From: Fibrobacter sp. UWP2
GTDB taxonomy: Bacteria > Fibrobacterota > Fibrobacteria > Fibrobacterales > Fibrobacteraceae
Assembly (NCBI RefSeq): GCF_900141705.1
Contig: NZ_FQYM01000014.1
Coordinates: 1 to 64,000, forward strand
DNA: 64,000 bases
Direction of reading: 5' to 3'
In this document: positions 28,284 to 37,420 of the stretch, one piece after another
How the letters are laid out: each line of letters opens with the position of its first letter
Numbering within the stretch: the stretch's first letter is position 1
The notes under the pieces: generated by a model
The model's input: the letters and a program-made list of their open reading frames with translations, nothing else
Told to the model about the DNA's origin: nothing
Database searches by the model: none
Made by a program: the position numbers and the translations under genes

Positions 28284-29549
28284 ATGAACATCAAGTCTTT
28301 AGGATTTGCTGCCTTGATGGCGGCGTCCGTCACATTGGCGGACCCAGATCCCAATTTCCACATCTATCTCGCGTTTGGCCAGTCCAATATGGAAGGCCAA
28401 GGCAATGTCGAAAACCAGGACAAGACGGTCGACGACCGATTCCAGGACCTCTGGGCTTCAGACAACGGCTCCTGTTCTGGAAAGACCAAGGGAAAGTGGT
28501 CCAAGGCCACTCCGCCGCTTGCCCACTGCCAGGGAGCAAAACTCGGGCCTACGGATTACTTCGGCCGTACCATGGTCGAAAAAACCGATTCCCAGATCAA
28601 GGTGGGCGTCATCGTGGTGGCCGTTGCAGGTTGCAGCATCCAGTTGTTCGACAAGAATAACTATGCAAATTATGCGAGGTCTCAGCAGAGCTATATGACG
28701 CAGCGCATCAACGAATACGGCGGAAACCCCTACGGTCGCTTGATCGAAATGGCCAAGAAGGCGCAGGAGGATGGCGTCATCAAGGGCATCATCTTCCACC
28801 AGGGAGAAACCGATGCCAGTGATGGTAGCTGGCCCTCCAAGGTCAAGGGCGTCTACGACAACATCATCAAGGACCTGGGCCTCGGGGCCGACATCCCGTT
28901 CCTCGCGGGCGAAGTGCTGCGCAGCGGCGTGAGCAGCGGTGCGAACAACAACATAGCAAAGCTCCCGCAGCAGTCCAAGAACTTCTACGTGGTTTCTTCC
29001 GAAGGGTTCAACCAGGCCCTGGGCGACGGCCAGAACGTGCATTTTACTTCGCAGGAATACCGCGATTTTGGTAAGCGCTATGCCGAGAAGATGATAGAGG
29101 TGTTGGGCGACAAGCTCAAACCGGTCGGAACAGCGGAATCCAGCAGCAGCGTGGCAGAATCCAGCAGCTCGGTAGCCGAGAGCTCTTCTGCCGTGGCGCC
29201 TGCGAGTTCCTCTTCCCATATACACGAGACGTCTTCGTCTTCGCACCACAACTGGTGGGGCGTGAGCTCGAGCGGAGAACCCCAGGGCATTGCCGCTTCG
29301 GCTGTGCAACCGGTCATCGGCAGAGCGATGCTCTCGGCCGGCCGCGTGGTGATCCCGGTATCCTTGAACGGCGAAAGGGTCGTTTCGGCAAAGGCATACA
29401 GCTTGCTCGGCAAGGAAGTGCTCGACTTTGGTAACAGCTTGACCTCGGGTACGCTTGGCTTTGACGCCAAGGCTCTCCCCGCCGGCAGCTACATGCTCTC
29501 GGTGCAGGTGGGCTCGATCGTGATGGTCCAAAAGATTGGGGTTAAGTAG
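28284..29549 (+). CDS. Secreted CE6-type acetyl xylan esterase with T9SS-like tail
   Basis: 421 residues. Signal peptide to about residue 19, then an SGNH esterase of the SASA/CE6 type: GQSNMEG (nucleophile Ser), HQGETDA, and a His in QNVHFTS. These enzymes remove acetyl groups from xylan. A Ser-rich linker (about 283-330) with SSSSVAE repeats leads to a C-terminal ~75-residue beta domain ending LPAGSYMLSVQVGS then KIGVK, resembling type IX secretion sorting tails. AAGGAG lies 6 bases before the ATG. F. succinogenes is known to carry CE6 esterases. Likely surface-bound or secreted and working with the pectate lyase and GH5 enzymes. Confidence 0.88.
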   Translation: MNIKSLGFAALMAASVTLADPDPNFHIYLAFGQSNMEGQGNVENQDKTVDDRFQDLWASDNGSCSGKTKGKWSKATPPLAHCQGAKLGPTDYFGRTMVEKTDSQIKVGVIVVAVAGCSIQLFDKNNYANYARSQQSYMTQRINEYGGNPYGRLIEMAKKAQEDGVIKGIIFHQGETDASDGSWPSKVKGVYDNIIKDLGLGADIPFLAGEVLRSGVSSGANNNIAKLPQQSKNFYVVSSEGFNQALGDGQNVHFTSQEYRDFGKRYAEKMIEVLGDKLKPVGTAESSSSVAESSSSVAESSSAVAPASSSSHIHETSSSSHHNWWGVSSSGEPQGIAASAVQPVIGRAMLSAGRVVIPVSLNGERVVSAKAYSLLGKEVLDFGNSLTSGTLGFDAKALPAGSYMLSVQVGSIVMVQKIGVK

Positions 29550-29571
29550 GCTATCCGAGTCTTTGACCCGG

Positions 29572-30252
29572 TCAGTCAATCGAGGTGACGGTGAGAATGT
29601 CGCCGTCTACCTGAAAGTGGACCTCGCTCCCCCCAAAACTGAATCCGTAAATTCGGGATGGGTCGTTTTGGTAGTGGGGGCGCGGGTCCTGTTTCAAAAT
29701 TTCAATGAGGGTTTCCCGCTTATCGGCGGGAAGTTTTTTTAATTCTTCGGGGGCGCATTCCACCTGCAGGGCTCCCTCGGGAATGCTCCCGGCAAAACCG
29801 CCCGCGGCGCCCTCAATACAGTCGGCGTAGGGGAGGTAGGGCTTGATGTCCACAATGGGCGTTTCGCTCATGAGGTCGGCGCCGCTCACCACGATCTCGG
29901 GGCCGTTATTTCCGTCCAGGTGGATTTCCTCGATTTTGACGCAACTCATAGCGATGGGGTTCGGGCGAAAACTGCTGCGGGTGGCGAATACGCCCAGACG
30001 CTTGTTGCCTCCCAGGCGCGGCGGGCGCACTGTAGGGCTCCACGTGTCGCGGACGTTCTTCGAAAAGATCCACAGGAGCCACAGGTGGCTAAAACCGTCA
30101 AGGCCGCGCAGGACGTCGGCGTTGCGGAACTCGGGCTCGAACACGATGGTCGAACGCATTTTGCGCAAGATCCCGCTTTGCCGCGGGACTCCGAACTTTT
30201 CGTCAAAGTCGTTTTTGATGCGGGCAATGACCTTGAAGTTGTACGAGTCCAT
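29572..30252 (-). CDS. trmO: tRNA m6t6A37 methyltransferase TrmO (TsaA/YaeB)
   Basis: 226 residues. N6-methylation of t6A37 in tRNA-Thr is the known activity of the family. Motifs: KFGVPRQSG, DGFSHLWLLW, LGVFATRSSFRPNPIAMSCV and DIKPYLPYAD, then a C-terminal extension as in E. coli. GGAGGG five bases before ATG 30252 decides the start; an ATG at 30264 that overlaps the upstream stop as TAATG is a weaker choice. It converges on the CE6 gene. Confidence 0.92.
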   Translation of the reverse strand: MDSYNFKVIARIKNDFDEKFGVPRQSGILRKMRSTIVFEPEFRNADVLRGLDGFSHLWLLWIFSKNVRDTWSPTVRPPRLGGNKRLGVFATRSSFRPNPIAMSCVKIEEIHLDGNNGPEIVVSGADLMSETPIVDIKPYLPYADCIEGAAGGFAGSIPEGALQVECAPEELKKLPADKRETLIEILKQDPRPHYQNDPSRIYGFSFGGSEVHFQVDGDILTVTSID

Positions 30253-30263
30253 TTTGCCCTCCA

Positions 30264-31037
30264 TTACTTTGCCTTGTTGTTGTAATTGCATTCGTTGCGG
30301 CGCTTGAGTTCCTTGTTCAGCGGCCAGTAGATGACGGTGAACAGGGCGTAGCCGCACAAAAGGACAATCCAGTGGTTCCATCCGAGGCGCGTCTCGATAA
30401 AGTGCATCTCAAGGAACATGAACGGGCCCGCAATCAAGAAAAGCGGGAGTTGCCTGCACTGGTCGCCCAGCGAGTGGCGGCTCTCGTAGCTCACGATGGA
30501 GTTCATCATGGGGAAGCTTGTGCAAAAGCCGCCCATGAGCTTTTTGATGAACATGAGACCTGCGACTACAAAGGCGATGGCGGGCGCCTTGATGTAGACC
30601 GGCAGGGGAGTCTTGTAGCGGACTCCCGCCTTGTACTTTTGCGTTTGGAACAGGAATACTCCTGCGGCAAAGTCAAAAATGCAGACGGCGATAAAGAACG
30701 GCTCTCCCTCGGGGACTCTCGGCATGAGGAACATGCCTGCGACCACAAAAAAGACGAGCCCCAGGATGATGGCGGGGACGATGGGGATTTTGGCTTTGTA
30801 ATGCAGAATTCGCACGATGTTCGCGTAGAGCATGCACATGAACCCCGAAATGGCATTTGCCGCCCCGATGGGGAGGCCCACCGCAATGTAGGCGAAGCCG
30901 AAGGGGATGGGAATGGTTGCCGTGACCGCCTTGAGCTGCGGGTCCTTGAGGTAGGCACTCACGGTACCGAGCGCCGTGACCATAAAGACTAGGAGCCAGT
31001 CGTAAAACGAGAAGTTGAAGTTCAGAGCCTCGAACAT
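30264..31037 (-). CDS. Polytopic membrane protein, unknown
   Basis: 257 residues with about seven hydrophobic segments spread across the chain, short loops, and a basic Asn/Lys-rich C-terminal tail. I do not recognise a family. An internal stretch (GGFCTSFPMMNSIVSYESRH) between membrane spans might form a functional loop. It lies directly upstream of trmO with translational overlap or near overlap, which indicates one transcript; no functional link is obvious. Confidence 0.65.
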   Translation of the reverse strand: MFEALNFNFSFYDWLLVFMVTALGTVSAYLKDPQLKAVTATIPIPFGFAYIAVGLPIGAANAISGFMCMLYANIVRILHYKAKIPIVPAIILGLVFFVVAGMFLMPRVPEGEPFFIAVCIFDFAAGVFLFQTQKYKAGVRYKTPLPVYIKAPAIAFVVAGLMFIKKLMGGFCTSFPMMNSIVSYESRHSLGDQCRQLPLFLIAGPFMFLEMHFIETRLGWNHWIVLLCGYALFTVIYWPLNKELKRRNECNYNNKAK

Positions 31038-31121
31038 AACGTGCCAAAGATAGAAAAAGCTGCTCAGGGGGGCTTTAAAGACGTTTTTTAGGGCTTTTTT
31101 CAGTCCATTTTTATGTTTCCG

Positions 31122-31148
31122 TTTTACATTTCATATTTCACATTTTCT
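31122..31148. repeat. CACATTTCACA-type low-complexity tract
   Basis: Run of CAT/CAC-T units (TTTACATTTCATATTTCACATTTTC) upstream of rpsO. Related tracts lie at 50653-50697 and 52086-52131. Confidence 0.6.
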
Positions 31149-31284
31149 TATATTTAGCCCCAACAGTTGCGTTTTTATCTCGGTTTCGCGTCCAGTTCTA
31201 CATATTCCACTGGGCGGAGCGAACACTTAGACAAGAAGGCAATTAAAACAATAAACATCAAAACAAAAGGAAATGGATAGTAAT

Positions 31285-31557
31285 ATGGCTACCATCACAA
31301 AAGAAAAAGCTGCAGAACTCACCGCTAAGTTTGGCGAAAACGAAAAGGACACTGGTAACGTTCGCGTCCAGATCGCCATCCTCACGGAAAAGATCAAGAA
31401 CCTCACTGAACACATCAAGGTGAACAAGAAGGACTTCCACTCCCTCCGCGGTCTGTCCATGATGGTTGCTAAGCGTAAAAACCTCCTTAAGTACTATGGC
31501 GAAAAGGATATTGTCGCCCAGCGTGCTCTTATTAAGGAACTCGGTCTCCGCGGTTAA
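31285..31557 (+). CDS. rpsO: 30S ribosomal protein S15
   Basis: 90 residues from ATG 31285; bacterial S15 is about 89. Binds 16S rRNA in the central domain. Contains KDTGNVRVQIAILTEKI, HSLRGLSMMVAKRKNLL and a final ALIKELGLRG. An ATG at 31273 (four residues longer) sits one base after AAGGA, so the true start could be there; the shorter form matches family length. The leader of about 125 bases after a TATATT box at 31149 could host autoregulation, as S15 binds its own mRNA in several bacteria, but no specific structure was recognised. pnp follows 24 bases later. Confidence 0.96.
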   Translation: MATITKEKAAELTAKFGENEKDTGNVRVQIAILTEKIKNLTEHIKVNKKDFHSLRGLSMMVAKRKNLLKYYGEKDIVAQRALIKELGLRG

Positions 31558-31581
31558 TCTCTGCGGACTGGAGAATAATCT

Positions 31582-33828
31582 ATGTCTATTGACGCATACC
31601 AAGCCAAGTATGGCAAGATGCTCGACCCCAAGGAAGTGTCTGTGACGCTTCCCGATGGCCGTGTCATCTCTTTTGAAACGGGTCGCATTGCAAAGCAGGC
31701 TCGTGGAGCGGCGGTCGCCAAGATGGGCGACGCCTTTGTTCTCTCTACGGTTTGCTACGGCGAAGAGAAGGATGGCGACTTCTTCCCCCTGACGGTGGAA
31801 TATCGCGAAAAGTCCTATGCTGCCGGTCGCCTGCCGGGTGGTTACAACAAGCGTGAATCGGGTCGTCCGAGCGATGAGGAAATCCTCTCTGCCCGCATTA
31901 TCGACCGTCCGATTCGCCCCATGTTCCCCGAAAACTTCACTCGTGAAGTCCAGGTCATTGTTCAGGTCCTTTCGGCCGACAAGAAGTTCGCTCCCGACGT
32001 TCTCGGCGTGAGCGCAGCTTCTCTCTCGATTGGCCTTTCGGAACTCCCGTTTGAACAGCAGGTCGCCGCCGTACGTGTGGCCGTGGTTGACGGTCAGAAC
32101 GTCGTGATGCCGACTTATGACCAGCTCGCCGTGGCCGATCTTGACCTCGTGGTCGCCGGTACCGAAGACTCCGTTTGCATGGTCGAAGGTGGCGCTTATG
32201 AAGTCTCCGAAGATTGCATGGTCAATGCGATTCTCGCCGGTCACGAAGTCATCAAGGAACTTTGCAAGGCCCAACAGCAACTGGTGGACCGCTGCGCCAA
32301 GCCCAAGATGGAACTCAAGCCGCAGCACGCTGGCGAAGCTCACGACAAGCTCGTGGCTGCCGTCAAGGACGTGGTCTGGGACGAACTCAACAAGGACGTC
32401 CACTCCAACATGGTCAAGACGGACTTCTATCCGGCTATGGCGGACCTCTGCGCTCGCATGCTGGAAGACGACCGTATCAAGGCCATCACGGGCGAAGGCG
32501 AAGCCGCCGATCCCGCCCTGGTTGCCGACGCCAAGGCCATTTACAGCGACCTTGAACGTACCGCCATGCGCGAGATGATCTTGAACGAAGGCGTGCGTCT
32601 CGATGGACGTACCACCACGGAAGTTCGCCCGATCGAAATTGAACTCGGCGTCCTCCCGCGTGCCCACGGTTCCGCCATCTTCCAGCGCGGCGAAACCCAG
32701 GGCCTCGTCATTTGTACGCTCGGCACCAAGGCCGACGAACAACGCTTTGAAAGTCTCCAGGGCGAAGGCTCCAAGAGCTACATGCTTCACTACAACTTCC
32801 CGCCGTACTCTGTGGGCGAATGCAAGAAGTTGGGCCTTTCCCGTCGTGAAATCGGTCACGGCCACTTGGCAGAACGTTCTCTCGCTGCCGTGCTTCCGCT
32901 TCCGGACGACTTCCCGTACACCATCCGCGTGGTTTCCGAAATTCAGGAATCCAACGGTTCTTCTTCCATGGCCTCTGTTTGCGGTGGCTGCTTGAGCTTG
33001 ATGGACGCTGGCGTTCCTATCAAGGCTCCGGTTGCAGGCGTTGCCATGGGCCTCATCTCCGAAAAGGGTTCCGTGAAGGAAGGCGGCAAGATCAAGATCT
33101 TGACCGACATCACCGGTACGGAAGACCACCTCGGTGATATGGACTTCAAGGTGACGGGTACTGCCGAAGGCATTACCGCTTTCCAGATGGATATCAAGAT
33201 CCGCGGCATCACGCCGGAACTCATGCGCGAAGCCTTGGAACAGGCTAAGCAGGGCCGTCTCCACATCTTGAACAAGATGACGACGCTCGGTCTCGCCGCT
33301 CCGCGTCCGAAGGTTTCCGAGAAGGCTCCGACGATGCTCAAAATGCGCATCCCGACCACCAAGATTCGTGACGTCATCGGTTCTGGTGGCTCCGTCATCA
33401 AGGGCATGCAGGCCCAGACGGGTTGCACCATCAATATCGACGACAACGGCAACATCGACATCGCTGCGCCGACCGGCAAGGCTGGTGAAGTTTGCCGCCG
33501 CATGATCGAGGAATTGACTGCTGAACCGGAACCGGGTCGCAAGTACAAGGGCAAGGTCAAGACGATCCAGCCGTTTGGCGCCTTCGTCGAGATCCTCCCG
33601 GGTCGTGACGGCCTCGTGCACATCTCCGAACTTGCCGACCACCGCGTCGAAAAGGTCGAAGACGTTGTCCATGTCGGCGACGAAGTCGAAGTGCTCTGCC
33701 TCGGCGTTGACCCGAAGGGCAAGGTGAAGCTCTCCATGAAGGCTTTGCTCCCTCCGAAGGCCGCTGAAGCCGCCCCGGCCGAAGCCGCTCCCGAGGCGCC
33801 TGCCGCAGATGCTCCTGTGGAAGGCTAA
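31582..33828 (+). CDS. pnp: Polyribonucleotide nucleotidyltransferase
   Basis: 748 residues. Phosphorolytic 3'-5' exoribonuclease of the degradosome type. Two RNase PH domains carry FFPLTVEYREK, RLPGGYNKRE, RPIRPMFP, and later HYNFPPYSVGE, GRREIGHGHLAE and the KVTGTAEGITAFQMD active site. A KH domain (IRDVIGSGGSVIKGMQ) and an S1 domain (KTIQPFGAFVEILPGRDGLVHIS) follow, and it ends in an Ala/Pro/Glu-rich tail. rpsO-pnp is a widely conserved pair. A GGAG site precedes the ATG, and a clear terminator follows. Confidence 0.98.
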   Translation: MSIDAYQAKYGKMLDPKEVSVTLPDGRVISFETGRIAKQARGAAVAKMGDAFVLSTVCYGEEKDGDFFPLTVEYREKSYAAGRLPGGYNKRESGRPSDEEILSARIIDRPIRPMFPENFTREVQVIVQVLSADKKFAPDVLGVSAASLSIGLSELPFEQQVAAVRVAVVDGQNVVMPTYDQLAVADLDLVVAGTEDSVCMVEGGAYEVSEDCMVNAILAGHEVIKELCKAQQQLVDRCAKPKMELKPQHAGEAHDKLVAAVKDVVWDELNKDVHSNMVKTDFYPAMADLCARMLEDDRIKAITGEGEAADPALVADAKAIYSDLERTAMREMILNEGVRLDGRTTTEVRPIEIELGVLPRAHGSAIFQRGETQGLVICTLGTKADEQRFESLQGEGSKSYMLHYNFPPYSVGECKKLGLSRREIGHGHLAERSLAAVLPLPDDFPYTIRVVSEIQESNGSSSMASVCGGCLSLMDAGVPIKAPVAGVAMGLISEKGSVKEGGKIKILTDITGTEDHLGDMDFKVTGTAEGITAFQMDIKIRGITPELMREALEQAKQGRLHILNKMTTLGLAAPRPKVSEKAPTMLKMRIPTTKIRDVIGSGGSVIKGMQAQTGCTINIDDNGNIDIAAPTGKAGEVCRRMIEELTAEPEPGRKYKGKVKTIQPFGAFVEILPGRDGLVHISELADHRVEKVEDVVHVGDEVEVLCLGVDPKGKVKLSMKALLPPKAAEAAPAEAAPEAPAADAPVEG

Positions 33829-33850
33829 TCAGTAGCAAACCGCTTTAAAG

Positions 33851-33880
33851 AACCCGGTGCCGATAGGCATCGGGTTTTTT
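33851..33880 (+). terminator. Rho-independent terminator after pnp
   Basis: 11-bp stem AACCCGGTGCC/GGCATCGGGTT, GATA loop, T run. Confidence 0.92.
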
Positions 33881-33976
33881 ATTTTACCCTGAAAATGAGA
33901 ATAAAGTAATAGCCGTGTTTTTTTGTTTGCCAACAAAAATGTTAACTTTGTGAAACAAGCCTTTGGTTTATGATTA

Positions 33977-35671
33977 ATGGGTGAAATTTATTTAGTTCTG
34001 ATGTTTGCTTTTTCGACGGTAAATCTTGCCGTTTTGACCGTTTTTTTTAGAAAACAGCAGAATAATTTCATTTTCTACGTATTTTGTGCTACGGTGGTCG
34101 CAAACTTTGGGCACATGCTCCTCGGGTTTTCGACTACACTTGAGGGGGCTATTATCGCCAACAAGGTGAACTACCTTGGCGCGGCGTTCCTCCCTATGTT
34201 CATGTTTCTTGCCTTGTTGAAGGTCTGCAAACTTCGAATTTCCACGTTCTTAGGACTGTTCCTGCTATTGCTTTCTATTTTTGTTTGTACACTCTCGATG
34301 ACGGTGGGGTACAGCCCTGTTTATTACAAGACCGTCGAGTTTCTCATATCGGGTGGCGTGGGCAATTACGTCGCCACTTACGGCTGGGGACACGATGTAT
34401 TCAACGTCATGCTTTTGGGCTATGTTGTTTCGGATATCGCCATCATCGTTTTTGCCGCCTTGCGCCGCAAGAGTGTTTCGGTCAAGAATATCGTCGCTTT
34501 GACGCTCATCGAGATTGTGACGATTTCCTCGTTCCTCGTTGCACGGAGCGTAGAAAATGATACGCTCGTCATGCCGATGGTCTACGTGATAGACCAGGTC
34601 CTCTTGTTGTACATTTGCTCGAACGTCAAGTGGTACGACATTTTTGGAAGCGTCGTCAAGTCCATGGAAAACGACAACGTGAGCGCCTACGTCTCGTTCT
34701 CGACTCGCAAACTTTATCTGGGTTGCAACGACATTGCCTTGAAGTATTTCCCGGCCTTGGTAGGTTGCCGTGTGGACTGGGCACTTGCCAACGACTCCGA
34801 AATGGGGAAGCTTTTCAACCCATGGGTGACCCGTCTCGAGGCTTCCAAAACTGTGGCCCCGTTCGATTTCCATCGGGGTGGACGCTATTACCACTGTACG
34901 GTCAAGGTGTTGCCCCAGATATACCGCAAGCGTGTTTACCTCTTTAAGATAGAAGACAACACGGAGGTCCGTCTTTATATTGATTCGCTGGGCAAGAACC
35001 AGAGCCGACTCAAAAAGACCATTGCCGAGAATTCCAACTTTATGCACGTTTTGCAAGAGCAAATGATTGTGGGCATGGCGAAGATGGTCGAAAGCCGCGA
35101 CGCCAATACGGGTGGTCACATCATGAGGACAAGCGAAGTCGTGAAGATCCTGGCCGACGAGATCCGTAAGGACGAGACGCAAAAGATGTCGGGGACTTTC
35201 CTCAAGGCGGTGGTGGCCTCTGCCCCAATGCACGACTTGGGTAAAATTGCCGTGGACGACCAAATATTGAGGAAACCGGGTAAGTTTACCAAGGAAGAGT
35301 TCGAGGTCATGAAGACGCATGCCGCTAAGGGGGCTGTGATTGTCGAGAACCTCCTGACCTCGATCGAGGACCCTGAGTTTGTCCGCATTGCCAAGAACGT
35401 GGCCAATTTCCATCATGAGCGTTGGGATGGTGGTGGATACCCGATGGGCCTTGCCGGCGAAAATATCCCGCTAGAAGCCCGCATTATGGCCGTTGCCGAT
35501 GTTTTTGATGCCCTGGTGAGCCGCAGGTGTTACAAGGACCGCATGGACTTCAATGACGCCTACGATATTATTGTGGACGGCATGGGGTCGCAATTTGACC
35601 CCGCCTTGGAAAAATACTTTGTTGAAATTTACGATTCTTTGATGAAATATTACGTTTCTGTGCAACATTGA
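33977..35671 (+). CDS. Membrane HD-GYP c-di-GMP phosphodiesterase, copy 1
   Basis: 564 residues. About seven membrane helices fill residues 1-215, in the style of the 7TM histidine kinase sensor region. A cytoplasmic PAS-like stretch follows (about 225-345), with a coiled segment. The C-terminal HD-GYP domain has H419-D420 in MHDLGKIAVDD, ILRKPGKFTKEEFEVMK, HHERWDGGGYP (GYP at 487-489) and VADVFDALVSRRCYKD, so the metal and catalytic residues are intact. The expected activity is c-di-GMP hydrolysis. No GGDEF or receiver domain. It is a tandem duplicate of the next gene, 26 bases downstream. Confidence 0.9.
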   Translation: MGEIYLVLMFAFSTVNLAVLTVFFRKQQNNFIFYVFCATVVANFGHMLLGFSTTLEGAIIANKVNYLGAAFLPMFMFLALLKVCKLRISTFLGLFLLLLSIFVCTLSMTVGYSPVYYKTVEFLISGGVGNYVATYGWGHDVFNVMLLGYVVSDIAIIVFAALRRKSVSVKNIVALTLIEIVTISSFLVARSVENDTLVMPMVYVIDQVLLLYICSNVKWYDIFGSVVKSMENDNVSAYVSFSTRKLYLGCNDIALKYFPALVGCRVDWALANDSEMGKLFNPWVTRLEASKTVAPFDFHRGGRYYHCTVKVLPQIYRKRVYLFKIEDNTEVRLYIDSLGKNQSRLKKTIAENSNFMHVLQEQMIVGMAKMVESRDANTGGHIMRTSEVVKILADEIRKDETQKMSGTFLKAVVASAPMHDLGKIAVDDQILRKPGKFTKEEFEVMKTHAAKGAVIVENLLTSIEDPEFVRIAKNVANFHHERWDGGGYPMGLAGENIPLEARIMAVADVFDALVSRRCYKDRMDFNDAYDIIVDGMGSQFDPALEKYFVEIYDSLMKYYVSVQH

Positions 35672-35697
35672 TTTTTTTTATATAGTTTATTAGAAAC

Positions 35698-37392
35698 ATG
35701 ATTATTGCGTATTTAATAGCGATGTGTGCGATTTCCGTTGTGAACGCCTGCATTCTGTCGTTCTTTTATAGGCGGCGGCTCAACAGCTATTTTACGGCTA
35801 TTTTCTTTGCCATCATTGTGGCGAATTTTGGGCATTTGTTTGTCGCCCTCTCCCAAACTTTGGAGGGCGTCATTGTTGCAAACAAGGTGTGCTACCTGGG
35901 GGCATGTTTTTTGCCCATGTTCGTTTTTTTTGTGGTGCTGCGCCTTTGCAATTTCAATTTCCCCATTTGGGGGAAGATTTTGCTCGGCATTGTCAACGCC
36001 GTGCTGTTTGGCCTCTCTTGTACTGTGGGCGAGAGCGATATCTATTATGAATCCGTTCGCTATGTGGTGTCGAGCGGAGTAGGCAGTTATGTGGCCACGT
36101 ATGGTCCGGCGCATGTTTTGTGGGATATCATGCTTGTGGGCTACACCTGTGCCACGGTAGCGATTATTGTGTACGCCGGCGTGAACGAGCGCAATGTGAG
36201 CTACAAGAACCTGATTGCCTTGGCCGTACTGGAGTTCATCACCATAGCCGCCTTTATTGTATCGCGCCAAATCGAGAACGACATGCTCATCATGCCGTTG
36301 GTGTACGTTTTGAACGAAGTCGTGCTTCTGTACGTTTGCGTGCAAATCAAGATGTACGATATTTCCAACAGCGTGCTGGAATCGCTGGAGGCGGAGAATA
36401 TTTGCGCCTATGTGGCTTTTTCGACCAAGGGTTCTTATTTGGGCTGCAACGATATTGCGACCAAGTTCTTCCCCGATTTACTGACCTACCGTGTTGACCA
36501 CATGTTGCCAGAGGAAGGGGAGATTGCCCGGGTGTTTCGTGGCTGGATCAAGGACCTGGCGGAGGGCCGTGGATCCAAGTACAACCAGTTTGTATATAAC
36601 AACAGGCATTTCAAGTCTTCGCTCAAGGAAGTGCGCAATAAAAAGCGCTCGCAAATCTACTTGTTCGGCATTGAAGATGAAACCCGGTTGCAACGCTACA
36701 TCGAGCATCTCGGTGCCAAGAACAACAAACTCGAGAACGTCGTCAAGAACAACGCCTCGCATATCCACGCCATCCAAGAACAGATGATCGTGGGCATGGC
36801 GAAGATGGTCGAAAGCCGCGACAGCAATACGGGCGGCCACATTATGCGAACCAGCGAAGTGGCGACGATTTTAGCCCACGAAATCCAAAAGGACGAGTCC
36901 CTCTCGTACTCCAAGGACTTCTTTGACGCCCTGGTGGCGGCGGCTCCTATGCATGACTTGGGTAAGATTGCCATTGACGACCAGATCCTGAGGAAGCCGG
37001 GCCGTTTTACTCCGGAAGAATTCGAGGTGATGAAAACGCATGCCGAAAAGGGTTGCGCCATTGTCGAGAACCTGCTCTCTGAAATTGAGAAGCCCTTCTT
37101 TGTGGAAATTGCCAAGAATGTGGCATGCTACCATCACGAACGCTGGAACGGCGAAGGCTACCCGCGAGGTCTCAAGGGCGAAGAGATCCCGTTTGAAGCA
37201 CGAATCATGGCGATAGCCGATGTCTACGACGCCTTGGTCAGTCACCGTTGCTACAAGGACTGCATGTCGTTCGGCGAAGCCTATAGCATTATCATTGGTT
37301 CCATGGGCAGCCATTTTGATCCCGGCCTAAAGCGGCACTTCATTAACTGTCGAGGCAAGCTCGAAAGTTACTACAAGAGCGTGGAGCATTAA
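35698..37392 (+). CDS. Membrane HD-GYP c-di-GMP phosphodiesterase, copy 2
   Basis: 564 residues, exactly the length of copy 1 and collinear with it: HD at 419-420 and GYP at 487-489. The 7TM region shares features (FGH, ANKVCYLGACFLPMF) but the mid-region has diverged. HHERWNGEGYP has Asn where copy 1 has Asp, a tolerated variant in active HD-GYP proteins. The two may sense different ligands and feed the same c-di-GMP pool. A bidirectional terminator follows at once. Confidence 0.9.
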   Translation: MIIAYLIAMCAISVVNACILSFFYRRRLNSYFTAIFFAIIVANFGHLFVALSQTLEGVIVANKVCYLGACFLPMFVFFVVLRLCNFNFPIWGKILLGIVNAVLFGLSCTVGESDIYYESVRYVVSSGVGSYVATYGPAHVLWDIMLVGYTCATVAIIVYAGVNERNVSYKNLIALAVLEFITIAAFIVSRQIENDMLIMPLVYVLNEVVLLYVCVQIKMYDISNSVLESLEAENICAYVAFSTKGSYLGCNDIATKFFPDLLTYRVDHMLPEEGEIARVFRGWIKDLAEGRGSKYNQFVYNNRHFKSSLKEVRNKKRSQIYLFGIEDETRLQRYIEHLGAKNNKLENVVKNNASHIHAIQEQMIVGMAKMVESRDSNTGGHIMRTSEVATILAHEIQKDESLSYSKDFFDALVAAAPMHDLGKIAIDDQILRKPGRFTPEEFEVMKTHAEKGCAIVENLLSEIEKPFFVEIAKNVACYHHERWNGEGYPRGLKGEEIPFEARIMAIADVYDALVSHRCYKDCMSFGEAYSIIIGSMGSHFDPGLKRHFINCRGKLESYYKSVEH

Positions 37393-37420
37393 AAAAAGCG
37401 GTTTTGAACCGCTTTTTTTA
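37391..37420. terminator. Bidirectional terminator
   Basis: AAAAAAAGCGGTT/AACCGCTTTTTTT stem with a 3-base loop. Serves the HD-GYP pair (plus) and the glycosyltransferase gene (minus), whose stop codon overlaps the element. Confidence 0.88.

Noticed and set aside
31258..33672. Long antisense open frame of about 800 codons opposite rpsO-pnp
   Set aside because: It mirrors the strong codon bias of pnp, has no ribosome site and no recognisable domain; pnp and rpsO are certain.
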